In this document: in pieces, positions 1 to 13,600 of the stretch | Layout: each line of letters begins with the position of its first letter | Position numbering within the stretch: position 1 is the first letter of the stretch | Source: Phorcus lineatus | Lineage: Eukaryota > Mollusca > Gastropoda > Trochida > Trochidae | Direction: 5' to 3' | NCBI GenBank assembly: GCA_921293015.1 | Contig: OV121092.1 | Coordinates: 37,207,764 to 37,271,763, forward strand | Length of the DNA stretch: 64,000 nucleotides | Position numbers and translations under genes: made by a program | Notes under the pieces: model-generated | What the model was told of the DNA's origin: nothing | Seen by the model: the letters and a program-made list of their open reading frames with translations, nothing else | Database searches by the model: none

Positions 1-832
1 TTCTAAACCAAACTTTCATCAAATGTACACCACATTGTGTTCTATCGATTGAGCAATAGCAATTTCATGTCCGATTCTTGGTTTGGGCTCCAGATTCGAG
101 CTTAAACAGGTACAGATAGCTGATTTTGACCAAATTCGCGGGAAAAGACTGAGTCCAATATATGCATATTGTTGTAGCGAGCGCGATAACTTTCTTAAAA
201 ATGCATATTTCTAAACCAAACATTCATCAAATGTACACCACATTGTGTTCTATCGATTGAGCAATAGCAATTTCATGTCCGATTCTTGGTTTGGCCTCCA
301 GATTCGAGCTTAAACAGGTACAGATAGCTGATTTTGACCAAATTCGCGGAAAAAGACTGAGTCCAAGATATGCATATTGTTGTAGCGAGCGCGATAACTT
401 TCTTAAAAATGCATATTTCTAAACCAAACTTTCATCAAATGTACATCACATTGTGTTCTATCGATTGAGCAAGACCAATTTCCTGTCCGGTTCTTGGTTT
501 GGCCTCAAGTTTCGAGCTTAAACAGGTACAGATAGCTGATTTTGACCAAATTCGCGGAAAAAGACTGAGTCCAATATATGCATATTGTTGTAGCGAGCGC
601 GATAACTTTCTTAAAAATGCATATTTCTAAACCAAACTTTCATCAAATGTACATCACATTGTGTTCTATCGATTGAGCAATACCAATTTCCTGTCTGATT
701 CTTGGTTTGGCCTCCAGATTCGAGCTTAAACAGGTACAGATAGCTGATTTTGAACAAATTCGCGGAAAAAGACTGAGTCCAATATATGCATATTGTTGTA
801 GCGAGCGCGATAACTTTCTTAAAAATGCATAT
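1..832. repeat. Four leading monomers before the first complete HOR copy
   Basis: Four monomers whose type order does not match the end of the HOR copies that follow. The second (from 209) combines AACATTC, ATAGC, CATGTCC and the AAGATATG variant, a combination more like monomers at 30,785 and 32,657 in domain 2. The third (GAGCAAGACC with CCGGTTC) and fourth (CTGATTC) resemble the neighbours at 7,905 and 8,113. They are probably the tail of a further HOR copy that continues left of the window, or a junction between arrangements. Confidence 0.7.
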
Positions 833-2080
833 TTCTAAACCAAACTTTCATCAAATGTACACCACATTGTGTTCTATCGATTGAGCAATACCAATTTCAT
901 GTCCGATTCTTGGTTTGGGCTCCAGATTCGAGCTTAAACAGGTACAGATAGCTGATTTTGACCAAATTCGCGGGAAAAGACTGAGTCCAATATATGCATA
1001 TTGTTGTAGCGAGCGCGATAACTTTCTTAAAAATGCATACTTCTAAACCAAACTTTCATCAAATGTACATCACATTGTGTTCTATCGATTGAGCAATACC
1101 AATTTCCTGTCCGAGTCTTGGTTTGGGCTCAAGATTCGAGCTTAAACAGGTACAGATAGCTGATTTTGAACAAATTCGCGGAAAAAGACTGAGTCCAATA
1201 TATGCATATTGTTGTAGCGAGCACGATAACTTTCTTAAAAATGCATATTTCTAAACCAAACTTTCATCAAATGTACACCACATTGTGTTCTATCGATTGA
1301 GCAATAGCAATTTCATGTCGTATTATTGGTTTGGCCTCCAGATTCGAGCTTAAACAGGTACAGATAGCTGATTTTGACCAAATTCGCGGAAAAAGACTGA
1401 GTCCAATATATGCATATTGTTGTAGCGAGCACGATAACTTTCTTAAAAATGCATATTTCTAAACCAAACTTTCATCAAATGTACACCACATTGTGTTCTA
1501 TCAATTGAGCAATACCAATTTCCTGTCCGATTCTTGGTTTGGCCTCCAGATTCGAGCTTAAACAGGTACAGATAGCTGATTTTGACCAAATTCGCGGAAA
1601 AAGACTGAGTCCAATATATGCATATTGTTGTAGCGAGCGTGATAACTTTCTTAAAAATGCATATTTCTAAACCAAACTTTCATCAAATGTACATCACATT
1701 GTGTTCTAACAATTGAGCAATACCAATTTCCTGTCCGATTCTTGGTTTGGCCTCCAGATTCGAGCTTAAACAGGTACAGATAGCTGATTTTGACCAAATT
1801 CACGGGAAAAGTCTGAGTCCAATATATGCATATTGTTGTAGCGAGCACGATAACTTTCTTAAAAATGCATATTTCTAAACCAAACTTTCATCAAATGTAC
1901 ATCACATTGTGTTCTATCGATTGAGCAATACCAATTTCCTGTCCGGTTCTTGGTTTGGCCTCAAGTTTCGAGCTTAAACAGGTACAGATAGCTGATTTTG
2001 ACCAAATTCGCGGAAAAAGACTGAGTCCAATATATGCATATTGTTGTAGCGAGCGCGATAACTTTCTTAAAAATGCATAT

Positions 2081-4576
2081 TTCTAAACCAAACTTTCATC
2101 AAATGTACATCACATTGTGTTCTATCGATTGAGCAATAGCAATTTCCTGTCCGGTTCTTGGTTTGGCCTCAAGTTTCGAGCTTAAACAGGTACAGATAGC
2201 TGATTTTGACCAAATTCGCGGAAAAAGACTGAGTCCAATATATGCATATTGTTGTAGCGAGCGTGATAACTTTCTTAAAAATGCATATTTCTAAACCAAA
2301 CTTTCATCAAATGTACATCACATTGTGTTCTAACAATTGAGCAATACCAATTTCCTGTCCGATTCTTGGTTTGGCCTCCAGATTCGAGCTTAAACAGGTA
2401 CAGATAGCTGATTTTGACCAAATTCGCGGAAAAAGACTGAGTCCAATATATGCATATTGTTGTAGCGAGCGCGATAACTTTCTTAAAAATGCATATTTCT
2501 AAACCAAACTTTCATCAAATGTACATCACATTGTGTTCTATCGATTGAGCAAGACCAATTTCCTGTCCGGTTCTTGGTTTGGCCTCAAGTTTCGAGCTTA
2601 AACAGGTACAGATAGCTGATTTTGACCAAATTCGCGGAAAAAGACTGAGTCCAATATATGCATATTGTTGTAGCGAGCGCGATAACTTTCTTAAAAATGC
2701 ATATTTCTAAACCAAACTTTCATCAAATGTACATCACATTGTGTTCTATCGATTGAGCAATAGCAATTTCCTGTCCGATTCTTGGTTTGGGCTCCAGATT
2801 CGAGCTTAAACAGGTACAGATAGCTGATTTTGACCAAATTCGCGGAAAAAGACTGAGTCCAATATATGCATATTGTTGTAGCGAGCGCGATAACTTTCTT
2901 AAAAATGCATATTTCTAAACCAAACTTTCATCAAATGTACATCACATTGTGTTCTATCAATTTAGCAATACCAATTTCCTGTCCGATTCTTGGTTTGGCC
3001 TCCAGATTCGAGCTTAAACAGGTACAGATAGCTGATTTTGACCAAATTCGCGGAAAAAGACTGAGTCCAATATATGCATATTGTTGTAGCGAGCGTGATA
3101 ACTTTCTTAAAAATGCATATTTCTAAACCAAACTTTCATCAAATGTACATCACATTGTGTTCTAACAATTGAGCAATACCAATTTCCTGTCCGATTCTTG
3201 GTTTGGCCTCCAGATTCGAGCTTAAACAGGTACAGATAGCTGATTTTGAACAAATTCACGGGAAAAGTCTGAGTCCAATATATGCATATTGTTGTAGCGA
3301 GCACGATAACTTTCTTAAAAATGCATATTTCTAAACCAAACTTTCATCAAATGTACATCACATTGTGTTCTATCGATTGAGCAATAGCAATTTCCTGTCC
3401 GGTTCTTGGTTTGGCCTCAAGTTTCGAGCTTAAACAGGTACAGATAGCTGATTTTGACCAAATTCGCGGAAAAAGACTGAGTCCAATATATGCATATTGT
3501 TGTAGCGAGCGTGATAACTTTCTTAAAAATGCATATTTCTAAACCAAACTTTCATCAAATGTACATCACATTGTGTTCTAACAATTGAGCAATACCAATT
3601 TCCTGTCCGATTCTTGGTTTGGCCTCCAGATTCGAGCTTAAACAGGTACAGATAGCTGATTTTGACCAAATTCGCGGAAAAAGACTGAGTCCAATATATG
3701 CATATTGTTGTAGCGAGCGCGATAACTTTCTTAAAAATGCATATTTCTAAACCAAACTTTCATCAAATGTACATCACATTGTGTTCTATCGATTGAGCAA
3801 GAACAATTTCCTGTCCGGTTCTTGGTTTGGCCTCAAGTTTCGAGCTTAAACAGGTACAGATAGCTGATTTTGACCAAATTCGCGGAAAAAGACTGAGTCC
3901 AATATATGCATATTGTTGTAGCGAGCGCGATAACTTTCTTAAAAATGCATATTTCTAAACCAAACTTTCATCAAATGTACATCACATTGTGTTCTATCGA
4001 TTGAGCAATAGCAATTTCCTGTCCGATTCTTGGTTTGGGCTCCAGATTCGAGCTTAAACAGGTACAGATAGCTGATTTTGACCAAATTCGCGGAAAAAGA
4101 CTGAGTCCAATATATGCATATTGTTGTAGCGAGCGCGATAACTTTCTTAAAAATGCATATTTCTAAACCAAACTTTCATCAAATGTACATCACATTGTGT
4201 TCTATCAATTTAGCAATACCAATTTCCTGTCCGATTCTTGGTTTGGCCTCCAGATTCGAGCTTAAACAGGTACAGATAGCTGATTTTGACCAAATTCGCG
4301 GAAAAAGACTGAGTCCAATATATGCATATTGTTGTAGCGAGCGTGATAACTTTCTTAAAAATGCATATTTCTAAACCAAACTTTCATCAAATGTACATCA
4401 CATTGTGTTCTAACAATTGAGCAATACCAATTTCCTGTCCGATTCTTGGTTTGGCCTCCAGATTCGAGCTTAAACAGGTACAGATAGCTGATTTTGAACA
4501 AATTCACGGGAAAAGTCTGAGTCCAATATATGCATATTGTTGTAGCGAGCACGATAACTTTCTTAAAAATGCATAT
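2081..4576. repeat. 6-monomer module duplicated in tandem (2 x 1,248 bp)
   Basis: Monomers 2,081-3,328 and 3,329-4,576 repeat the same six-type order: CCGGTTC/AAGTTTC ending GCGTG; AACAATTG; GAGCAAGACC; ATAGC with GGGCTCC; CAATTTAGCA ending GCGTG; AACAATTG with CACGGGAAAAGTC. The same module recurs singly at 11,857 and in tandem at 19,761-22,256. A shortened 4-monomer form lies at 13,105-13,936. It appears to be the building block of domain 1 and accounts for most of its copy-number variation. Confidence 0.85.
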
Positions 4577-7500
4577 TTCTAAACCAAACTTTCATCAAAT
4601 GTACATCACATTGTGTTCTATCGATTGAGCAATAGCAATTTCCTGTCCGGTTCTTGGTTTGGCCTCAAGTTTCGAGCTTAAACAGGTACAGATAGCTGAT
4701 TTTGACCAAATTCGCGGAAAAAGACTGAGTCCAATATATGCATATTGTTGTAGCGAGCGCGATAACTTTCTTAAAAATGCATATTTCTAAACCAAACTTT
4801 CATCAAATGTACATCACATTGTGTTCTATCGATTGAGCAAGACCAATTTCCTGTCCGGTTCTTGGTTTGGCCTCAAGTTTCGAGCTTAAACAGGTACAGA
4901 TAGCTGATTTTGACCAAATTCGCGGAAAAAGACTGAGTCCAATATATGCATATTGTTGTAGCGAGCGCGATAACTTTCTTAAAAATGCATATTTCTAAAC
5001 CAAACTTTCATCAAATGTACATCACATTGTGTTCTATCGATTGAGCAATACCAATTTCCTGTCCGAGTCTTGGTTTGGGCTCAAGATTCGAGCTTAAACA
5101 GGTACAGATAGCTGATTTTGAACAAATTCGCGGAAAAAGACTGAGTCCAATATATGCATATTGTTGTAGCGAGCGCGATAACTTTCTTAAAAATGCATAT
5201 TTCTAAACCAAACTTTCATCAAATGTACATCACATTGTGTTCTATCGATTGAGCAATAGCAATTTCCTGTCCGATTCTTGGTTTGGGCTCAAGATTCGAG
5301 CTTAAACAGGTACAGATAGCTGATTTTGACCAAATTCGCGGAAAAAGACTGAGTCCAATATATGCATATTGTTGTAGCGAGCGCGATAACTTTCTTAAAA
5401 ATGCATATTTCTAAACCAAACTTTCATCAAATGTACATCACATTGTGTTCTATCAATTTAGCAATACCAATTTCCTGTCCGATTCTTGGTTTGGCCTCCA
5501 GATTCGAGCTTAAACAGGTACAGATAGCTGATTTTGACCAAATTCGCGGAAAAAGACTGAGTCCAATATATGCATATTGTTGTAGCGAGCGTGATAACTT
5601 TCTTAAAAATGCATATTTCTAAACCAAACTTTCATCAAATGTACATCACATTGTGTTCTAACAATTGAGCAATACCAATTTCCTGTCCGATTCTTGGTTT
5701 GGCCTCCAGATTCGAGCTTAAACAGGTACAGATAGCTGATTTTGAACAAATTCACGGGAAAAGTCTGAGTCCAATATATGCATATTGTTGTAGCGAGCAC
5801 GATAACTTTCTTAAAAATGCATATTTCTAAACCAAACTTTCATCAAATGTACATCACATTGTGTTCTATCGATTGAGCAATAGCAATTTCCTGTCCGGTT
5901 CTTGGTTTGGCCTCAAGTTTCGAGCTTAAACAGGTACAGATAGCTGATTTTGACCAAATTCGCGGAAAAAGACTGAGTCCAATATATGCATATTGTTGTA
6001 GCGAGCGCGATAACTTTCTTAAAAATGCATATTTCTAAACCAAACTTTCATCAAATGTACATCACATTGTGTTCTATCGATTGAGCAAGACCAATTTCCT
6101 GTCCGGTTCTTGGTTTGGCCTCAAGTTTCGAGCTTAAACAGGTACAGATAGCTGATTTTGACCAAATTCGCGGAAAAAGACTGAGTCCAATATATGCATA
6201 TTGTTGTAGCGAGCGCGATAACTTTCTTAAAAATGCATATTTCTAAACCAAACTTTCATCAAATGTACATCACATTGTGTTCTATCGATTGAGCAATAGC
6301 AATTTCCTGTCCGGTTCTTGGTTTGGCCTCAAGTTTCGAGCTTAAACAGGTACAGATAGCTGATTTTGACCAAATTCGCGGAAAAAGACTGAGTCCAATA
6401 TATGCATATTGTTGTAGCGAGCGTGATAACTTTCTTAAAAATGCATATTTCTAAACCAAACTTTCATCAAATGTACATCACATTGTGTTCTAACAATTGA
6501 GCAATACCAATTTCCTGTCCGATTCTTGGTTTGGCCTCCAGATTCGAGCTTAAACAGGTACAGATAGCTGATTTTGACCAAATTCGCGGAAAAAGACTGA
6601 GTCCAATATATGCATATTGTTGTAGCGAGCGCGATAACTTTCTTAAAAATGCATATTTCTAAACCAAACTTTCATCAAATGTACATCACATTGTGTTCTA
6701 TCGATTGAGCAAGACCAATTTCCTGTCCGGTTCTTGGTTTGGCCTCAAGTTTCGAGCTTAAACAGGTACAGATAGCTGATTTTGACCAAATTCGCGGAAA
6801 AAGACTGAGTCCAATATATGCATATTGTTGTAGCGAGCGCGATAACTTTCTTAAAAATGCATATTTCTAAACCAAACTTTCATCAAATGTACATCACATT
6901 GTGTTCTATCGATTGAGCAATAGCAAATTCCTGTCCGATTCTTGGTTTGGGCTCCAGATTCGAGCTTAAACAGGTACAGATAGCTGATTTTGACCAAATT
7001 CGCGGAAAAAGACTGAGTCCAATATATGCATATTGTTGTAGCGAGCGCGATAACTTTCTTAAAAATGCATATTTCTAAACCAAACTTTCATCAAATGTAC
7101 ATCACATTGTGTTCTATCGATTGAGCAATACCAATTTCCTGTCCGATTCTTGGTTTGGCCTCCAGATTCGAGCTTAAACAGGTACAGATAGCTGATTTTG
7201 AACAAATTCGCGGAAAAAGACTGAGTCCAATATATGCATATTGTTGTAGCGAGCGCGATAACTTTCTTAAAAATGCATATTTCTAAACCAAACATTCATC
7301 AAATGTACACCACATTGTGTTCTATCGATTGAGCAACAGCAATTTCCTGTCCGATTCTTGGTTTGGGCTCCAGATTCGAGCTTAAACAGGTACAGATAGC
7401 TGATTTTGACCAAATTCGCGGGAAAAGACTGAGTCCAATATATGCATATTGTTGTAGCGAGCGCGATAACTTTCTTAAAAATGCATATTTCTAAACCAAA

Positions 7501-8112
7501 CTTTCATCAAATGTACATCACATTGTGTTCTATCAATTGAGCAATACCAATTTCCTGTCCGATTCTTGGTTTGGCCTCCAGATTCGAGCTTAAACAGGTA
7601 CAGATAGCTGATTTTGACCAAATTCGCGGAAAAAGACTGAGTCCAATATATGCATATTGTTGTAGCGAGCGTGATAACTTTCTTAAAAATGCATATTTCT
7701 AAACCAAACTTTCATCAAATGTACATCCCATTGTGTTCTAACAATTGAGCAATACCAATTTCCTGTCCGATTCTTGGTTTGGCCTCCAGAGTCGAGCTTA
7801 AACAGGTACAGATAGCTGATTTTGAACAAATTCGCGGAAAAAGTCTGAGTCCAATATATGCATATTGTTGTAGCGAGCACGATAACTTTCTTAAAAATGC
7901 ATATTTCTAAACCAAACTTTCATCAAATGTACATCACATTGTGTTCTATCGATTGAGCAAGACCAATTTCCTGTCCGGTTCTTGGTTTGGCCTCAAGTTT
8001 CGAGCTTAAACAGGTACAGATAGCTGATTTTGACCAAATTCGCGGAAAAAGACTGAGTCCAATATATGCATATTGTTGTAGCGAGCGCGATAACTTTCTT
8101 AAAAATGCATAT

Positions 8113-8528
8113 TTCTAAACCAAACTTTCATCAAATGTACATCACATTGTGTTCTATCGATTGAGCAATACCAATTTCCTGTCTGATTCTTGGTTTGGCC
8201 TCCAGATTCGAGCTTAAACAGGTACAGATAGCTGATTTTGAACAAATTCGCGGAAAAAGACTGAGTCCAATATATGCATATTGTTGTAGCGAGCGCGATA
8301 ACTTTCTTAAAAATGCATATTTCTAAACCAAACTTTCATCAAATGTACATCACATTGTGTTCTATCGATTGAGCAATACCAATTTCCTGTCTGATTCTTG
8401 GTTTGGCCTCCAGATTCGAGCTTAAACAGGTACAGATAGCTGATTTTGAACAAATTCGCGGAAAAAGACTGAGTCCAATATATGCATATTGTTGTAGCGA
8501 GCACGATAACTTTCTTAAAAATGCATAT
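8113..8528. repeat. Adjacent twin monomers carrying CTGATTC
   Basis: Two neighbouring monomers share CTGATTC in place of CCGATTC and GAACAAATTC. They differ only near the end (GCGCGAT against GCACGAT). The pair is conserved in all three domain 1 copies (also 15,809-16,224 and 24,337-24,752), so the single-monomer duplication predates the spread of the HOR. Confidence 0.85.
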
Positions 8529-10400
8529 TTCTAAACCAAACTTTCATCAAATGTACACCACATTGTGTTCTATCGATTGAGCAATACCAATTTCATGTCC
8601 GATTCTTGGTTTGGGCTCCAGATTCGAGCTTAAACAGGTACATATAGCTGATTTTGACCAAATTTGCGAAAAAAGACTGAGTCCAATATATGCATATTGT
8701 TGTAGCGAGCACGATAACTTTCTTAAAAATGCATATTTCTAAACCAAACTTTCATCAAATGTACATCACATTGTGTTCTATCGATTGAGCAATACCAATT
8801 TCCTGTCCGAGTCTTGGTTTGGGCTCAAGATTCGAGCTTAAACAGGTACAGATAGCTGATTTTGAACAAATTCGCGGAAAAAGACTGAGTCCAATATATG
8901 CATATTGTTGTAGCGAGCACGATAACTTTCTTAAAAATGCATATTTCTAAACCAAACTTTCATCAAATGTACACCACATTGTGTTCTATCGATTGAGCAA
9001 TACCAATTTCATGTCCTATTATTGGTTTGGGCTCAAGATTCGAGCTTAAACAGGTACAGATAGCTGATTTTGACCAAATTCGCGGAAAAAGACTGAGTCC
9101 AATATATGCATATTGTTGTAGCGAGCACGATAACTTTCTTAAAAATGCATATTTCTAAACCAAACTTTCATCAAATGTACACCACATTGTGTTCTATCGA
9201 TTGAGCAATAGCAATTTCATGTCCGATTCTTGGTTTGGGCTCCAGATTCGAGCTTAAACAGGTACAGATAGCTGATTTTGACCAAATTCGCGGGAAAAGA
9301 CTGAGTCCAATATATGCATATTGTTGTAGCGAGCGCGATAACTTTCTTAAAAATGCATATTTCTAAACCAAACATTCATCAAATGTACACCACATTGTGT
9401 TCTATCGATTGAGCAACAGCAATTTCCTGTCCGATTCTTGGTTTGGCCTCCAGATTCGAGCTTAAACAGGTACAGATAGCTGATTTTGACCAAATTCGCG
9501 GAAAAAGACTGAGTCCAATATATGCATATTGTTGTAGCGAGCGCGATAACTTTCTTAAAAATGCATATTTCTAAACCAAACTTTCATCAAATGTACACCA
9601 CATTGTGTTCTATCGATTGAGCAATACCAATTTCATGTCCGATTCTTGGTTTGGGCTCCAGATTCGAGCTTAAACAGGTACAGATAGCTGATTTTGACCA
9701 AATTCGCGGGAAAAGACTGAGTCCAAGATATGCATATTGTTGTAGCGAGCGCGATAACTTTCTTAAAAATGCATATTTCTAAACCAAACTTTCATCAAAT
9801 GTACATCACATTGTGTTCTATCGATTGAGCAAGACCAATTTCCTGTCCGGTTCTTGGTTTGGCCTCAAGTTTCGAGCTTAAACAGGTACATATAGCTGAT
9901 TTTGAACAAATTTGCGAAAAAAGACTGAGTCCAATATATGCATATTGTTGTAGCGAGCGCGATAACTTTCTTAAAAATGCATATTTCTAAACCAAACATT
10001 CATCAAATGTACACCACATTGTGTTCTATCGATTGAGCAACAGCAATTTCCTGTCCGATTCTTGGTTTGGCCTCCAGATTCGAGCTTAAACAGGTACAGA
10101 TAGCTGATTTTGACCAAATTCGCGGAAAAAGACTGAGTCCAATATATGCATATTGTTGTAGCGAGCACGATAACTTTCTTAAAAATGCATATTTCTAAAC
10201 CAAACTTTCATCAAATGTACATCACATTGTGTTCTATCGATTGAGCAAGACCAATTTCCTGTCCGGTTCTTGGTTTGGCCTCAAGTTTCGAGCTTAAACA
10301 GGTACAGATAGCTGATTTTGACCAAATTCGCGGAAAAAGACTGAGTCCAATATATGCATATTGTTGTAGCGAGCGCGATAACTTTCTTAAAAATGCATAT

Positions 10401-10608
10401 TTCTAAACCAAACTTTCATCAAATGTACATCACATTGTGTTCTATCGATTGAGCAATACCAATTTCCTGTCCGATTCTTGGTTTGGCCTCCAGATTCGAG
10501 CTTAAACAGGTACAGATAGCTGATTTTGAACAAATTCGCGGAAAAAGACTGAGTCCAATATATGCATATTGTTGTAGCGAGCACGATAACTTTCTTAAAA
10601 ATGCATAT
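10401..10608 (+). repeat. Representative 208-bp monomer and its internal anatomy
   Basis: This copy is close to the consensus. In monomer coordinates it holds an ATCGAT palindrome at 45-50, a pyrimidine-rich TTTCCTGTCC at 63-72, TTCGAGCTTAA at 96-106, TTCGCGG at 136-142 and a five-A run after it. A perfect 10-bp palindrome ATATGCATAT lies at 160-169. The GCGAGCGCGATAAC segment spans about 177-190 and TTCTTAAAAATGCATAT ends the unit. The 9-base word ATGCATATT occurs twice, starting 39 bp apart. CpG is not depleted: about eight per monomer, near the number expected from base composition. I see no promoter, polymerase III box or known protein site that I can support. Confidence 0.9.
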
Positions 10609-13600
10609 TTCTAAACCAAACTTTCATCAAATGTACACCACATTGTGTTCTATCGATTGAGCAATACCAATTTCATGTCCGATTCTTGGTTTGGGCTCCA
10701 GATTCGAGCTTAAACAGGTACAGATAGCTGATTTTGACCAAATTCGCGGGAAAAGACTGAGTCCAATATATGCATATTGTTGTAGCGAGCGCGATAACTT
10801 TCTTAAAAATGCATACTTCTAAACCAAACTTTCATCAAATGTACATCACATTGTGTTCTATCGATTGAGCAATACCAATTTCCTGTCCGAGTCTTGGTTT
10901 GGGCTCAAGATTCGAGCTTAAACAGGTACAGATAGCTGATTTTGAACAAATTCGCGGAAAAAGACTGAGTCCAATATATGCATATTGTTGTAGCGAGCAC
11001 GATAACTTTCTTAAAAATGCATATTTCTAAACCAAACTTTCATCAAATGTACACCACATTGTGTTCTATCGATTGAGCAATAGCAATTTCATGTCCTATT
11101 ATTGGTTTGGCCTCCAGATTCGAGCTTAAACAGGTACAGATAGCTGATTTTGACCAAATTCGCGGAAAAAGACTGAGTCCAATATATGCATATTGTTGTA
11201 GCGAGCACGATAACTTTCTTAAAAATGCATATTTCTAAACCAAACTTTCATCAAATGTACACCACATTGTGTTCTATCAATTGAGCAATACCAATTTCCT
11301 GTCCGATTCTTGGTTTGGCCTCCAGATTCGAGCTTAAACAGGTACAGATAGCTGATTTTGACCAAATTCGCGGAAAAAGACTGAGTCCAATATATGCATA
11401 TTGTTGTAGCGAGCGTGATAACTTTCTTAAAAATGCATATTTCTAAACCAAACTTTCATCAAATGTACATCACATTGTGTTCTAACAATTGAGCAATACC
11501 AATTTCCTGTCCGATTCTTGGTTTGGCCTCCAGATTCGAGCTTAAACAGGTACAGATAGCTGATTTTGACCAAATTCACGGGAAAAGTCTGAGTCCAATA
11601 TATGCATATTGTTGTAGCGAGCACGATAACTTTCTTAAAAATGCATATTTCTAAACCAAACTTTCATCAAATGTACATCACATTGTGTTCTATCGATTGA
11701 GCAATACCAATTTCCTGTCCGGTTCTTGGTTTGGCCTCAAGTTTCGAGCTTAAACAGGTACAGATAGCTGATTTTGACCAAATTCGCGGAAAAAGACTGA
11801 GTCCAATATATGCATATTGTTGTAGCGAGCGCGATAACTTTCTTAAAAATGCATATTTCTAAACCAAACTTTCATCAAATGTACATCACATTGTGTTCTA
11901 TCGATTGAGCAATAGCAATTTCCTGTCCGGTTCTTGGTTTGGCCTCAAGTTTCGAGCTTAAACAGGTACAGATAGCTGATTTTGACCAAATTCGCGGAAA
12001 AAGACTGAGTCCAATATATGCATATTGTTGTAGCGAGCGTGATAACTTTCTTAAAAATGCATATTTCTAAACCAAACTTTCATCAAATGTACATCACATT
12101 GTGTTCTAACAATTGAGCAATACCAATTTCCTGTCCGATTCTTGGTTTGGCCTCCAGATTCGAGCTTAAACAGGTACAGATAGCTGATTTTGACCAAATT
12201 CGCGGAAAAAGACTGAGTCCAATATATGCATATTGTTGTAGCGAGCGCGATAACTTTCTTAAAAATGCATATTTCTAAACCAAACTTTCATCAAATGTAC
12301 ATCACATTGTGTTCTATCGATTGAGCAAGACCAATTTCCTGTCCGGTTCTTGGTTTGGCCTCAAGTTTCGAGCTTAAACAGGTACAGATAGCTGATTTTG
12401 ACCAAATTCGCGGAAAAAGACTGAGTCCAATATATGCATATTGTTGTAGCGAGCGCGATAACTTTCTTAAAAATGCATATTTCTAAACCAAACTTTCATC
12501 AAATGTACATCACATTGTGTTCTATCGATTGAGCAATAGCAATTTCCTGTCCGATTCTTGGTTTGGGCTCCAGATTCGAGCTTAAACAGGTACAGATAGC
12601 TGATTTTGACCAAATTCGCGGAAAAAGACTGAGTCCAATATATGCATATTGTTGTAGCGAGCGCGATAACTTTCTTAAAAATGCATATTTCTAAACCAAA
12701 CTTTCATCAAATGTACATCACATTGTGTTCTATCAATTTAGCAATACCAATTTCCTGTCCGATTCTTGGTTTGGCCTCCAGATTCGAGCTTAAACAGGTA
12801 CAGATAGCTGATTTTGACCAAATTCGCGGAAAAAGACTGAGTCCAATATATGCATATTGTTGTAGCGAGCGTGATAACTTTCTTAAAAATGCATATTTCT
12901 AAACCAAACTTTCATCAAATGTACATCACATTGTGTTCTAACAATTGAGCAATACCAATTTCCTGTCCGATTCTTGGTTTGGCCTCCAGATTCGAGCTTA
13001 AACAGGTACAGATAGCTGATTTTGAACAAATTCACGGGAAAAGTCTGAGTCCAATATATGCATATTGTTGTAGCGAGCACGATAACTTTCTTAAAAATGC
13101 ATATTTCTAAACCAAACTTTCATCAAATGTACATCACATTGTGTTCTATCGATTGAGCAATAGCAATTTCCTGTCCGGTTCTTGGTTTGGCCTCAAGTTT
13201 CGAGCTTAAACAGGTACAGATAGCTGATTTTGACCAAATTCGCGGAAAAAGACTGAGTCCAATATATGCATATTGTTGTAGCGAGCGTGATAACTTTCTT
13301 AAAAATGCATATTTCTAAACCAAACTTTCATCAAATGTACATCACATTGTGTTCTAACAATTGAGCAATACCAATTTCCTGTCCGATTCTTGGTTTGGCC
13401 TCCAGATTCGAGCTTAAACAGGTACAGATAGCTGATTTTGACCAAATTCGCGGAAAAAGACTGAGTCCAATATATGCATATTGTTGTAGCGAGCGCGATA
13501 ACTTTCTTAAAAATGCATATTTCTAAACCAAACTTTCATCAAATGTACATCACATTGTGTTCTATCAATTTAGCAATACCAATTTCCTGTCCGATTCTTG

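Larger units (their letters stand above)
833..10608. repeat. Domain 1 HOR copy 1: 47 monomers (9,776 bp)
   Basis: The copy starts at a monomer of type CATGTCCGATTC / GGGCTCC / CGCGGGAAAAG that ends ATGCATAC, and the same monomer recurs at 10,609 and 18,303. It is the longest of the three versions. A 6-monomer module (about 1,248 bp) appears from 2,081, 3,329 and, in altered form, 4,577. Markers shared with the other copies include CATCCCATTG (7,697), the CTGATTC pair (8,113 and 8,321), CATATAGC with TTTGCGAAAA (8,529 and 9,777) and CCTATTATTG (8,945). Compared with copy 2, it carries ten extra monomers in three blocks of 2, 6 and 2. Confidence 0.85.

Noticed and set aside
1651-1848. About fifty recurring 65-codon minus-strand open frames, and a few of 78 codons
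   Set aside because: The 65-codon frames start at GTG, created by the GCACGAT variant, and the 78-codon ones at an ATG created by the AACATTC variant. Both end at the next in-frame stop inside the adjoining monomer. Presence depends on common satellite polymorphisms; no gene is supported.
2866-3126. Recurring 86-codon plus-strand open frames (also at 4,114, 5,362, 12,642, 13,474, 20,338 and 21,586)
   Set aside because: They exist only where one substitution turns the usual TTGAGCA into TTTAGCA and so removes an in-frame TGA. They are satellite sequence in all respects, and 208 is not a multiple of three, so the frame shifts in each monomer. No domain or codon bias is visible.
10401-10608. 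Possible CENP-B box at the ATTCGAGCTTAAACAGG segment (positions 95-111 of the monomer)
   Set aside because: Compared with the known core NTTCGNNNNANNCGGGN, only about five of nine fixed bases match; the central A and most of CGGG are missing. No other segment on either strand is better.
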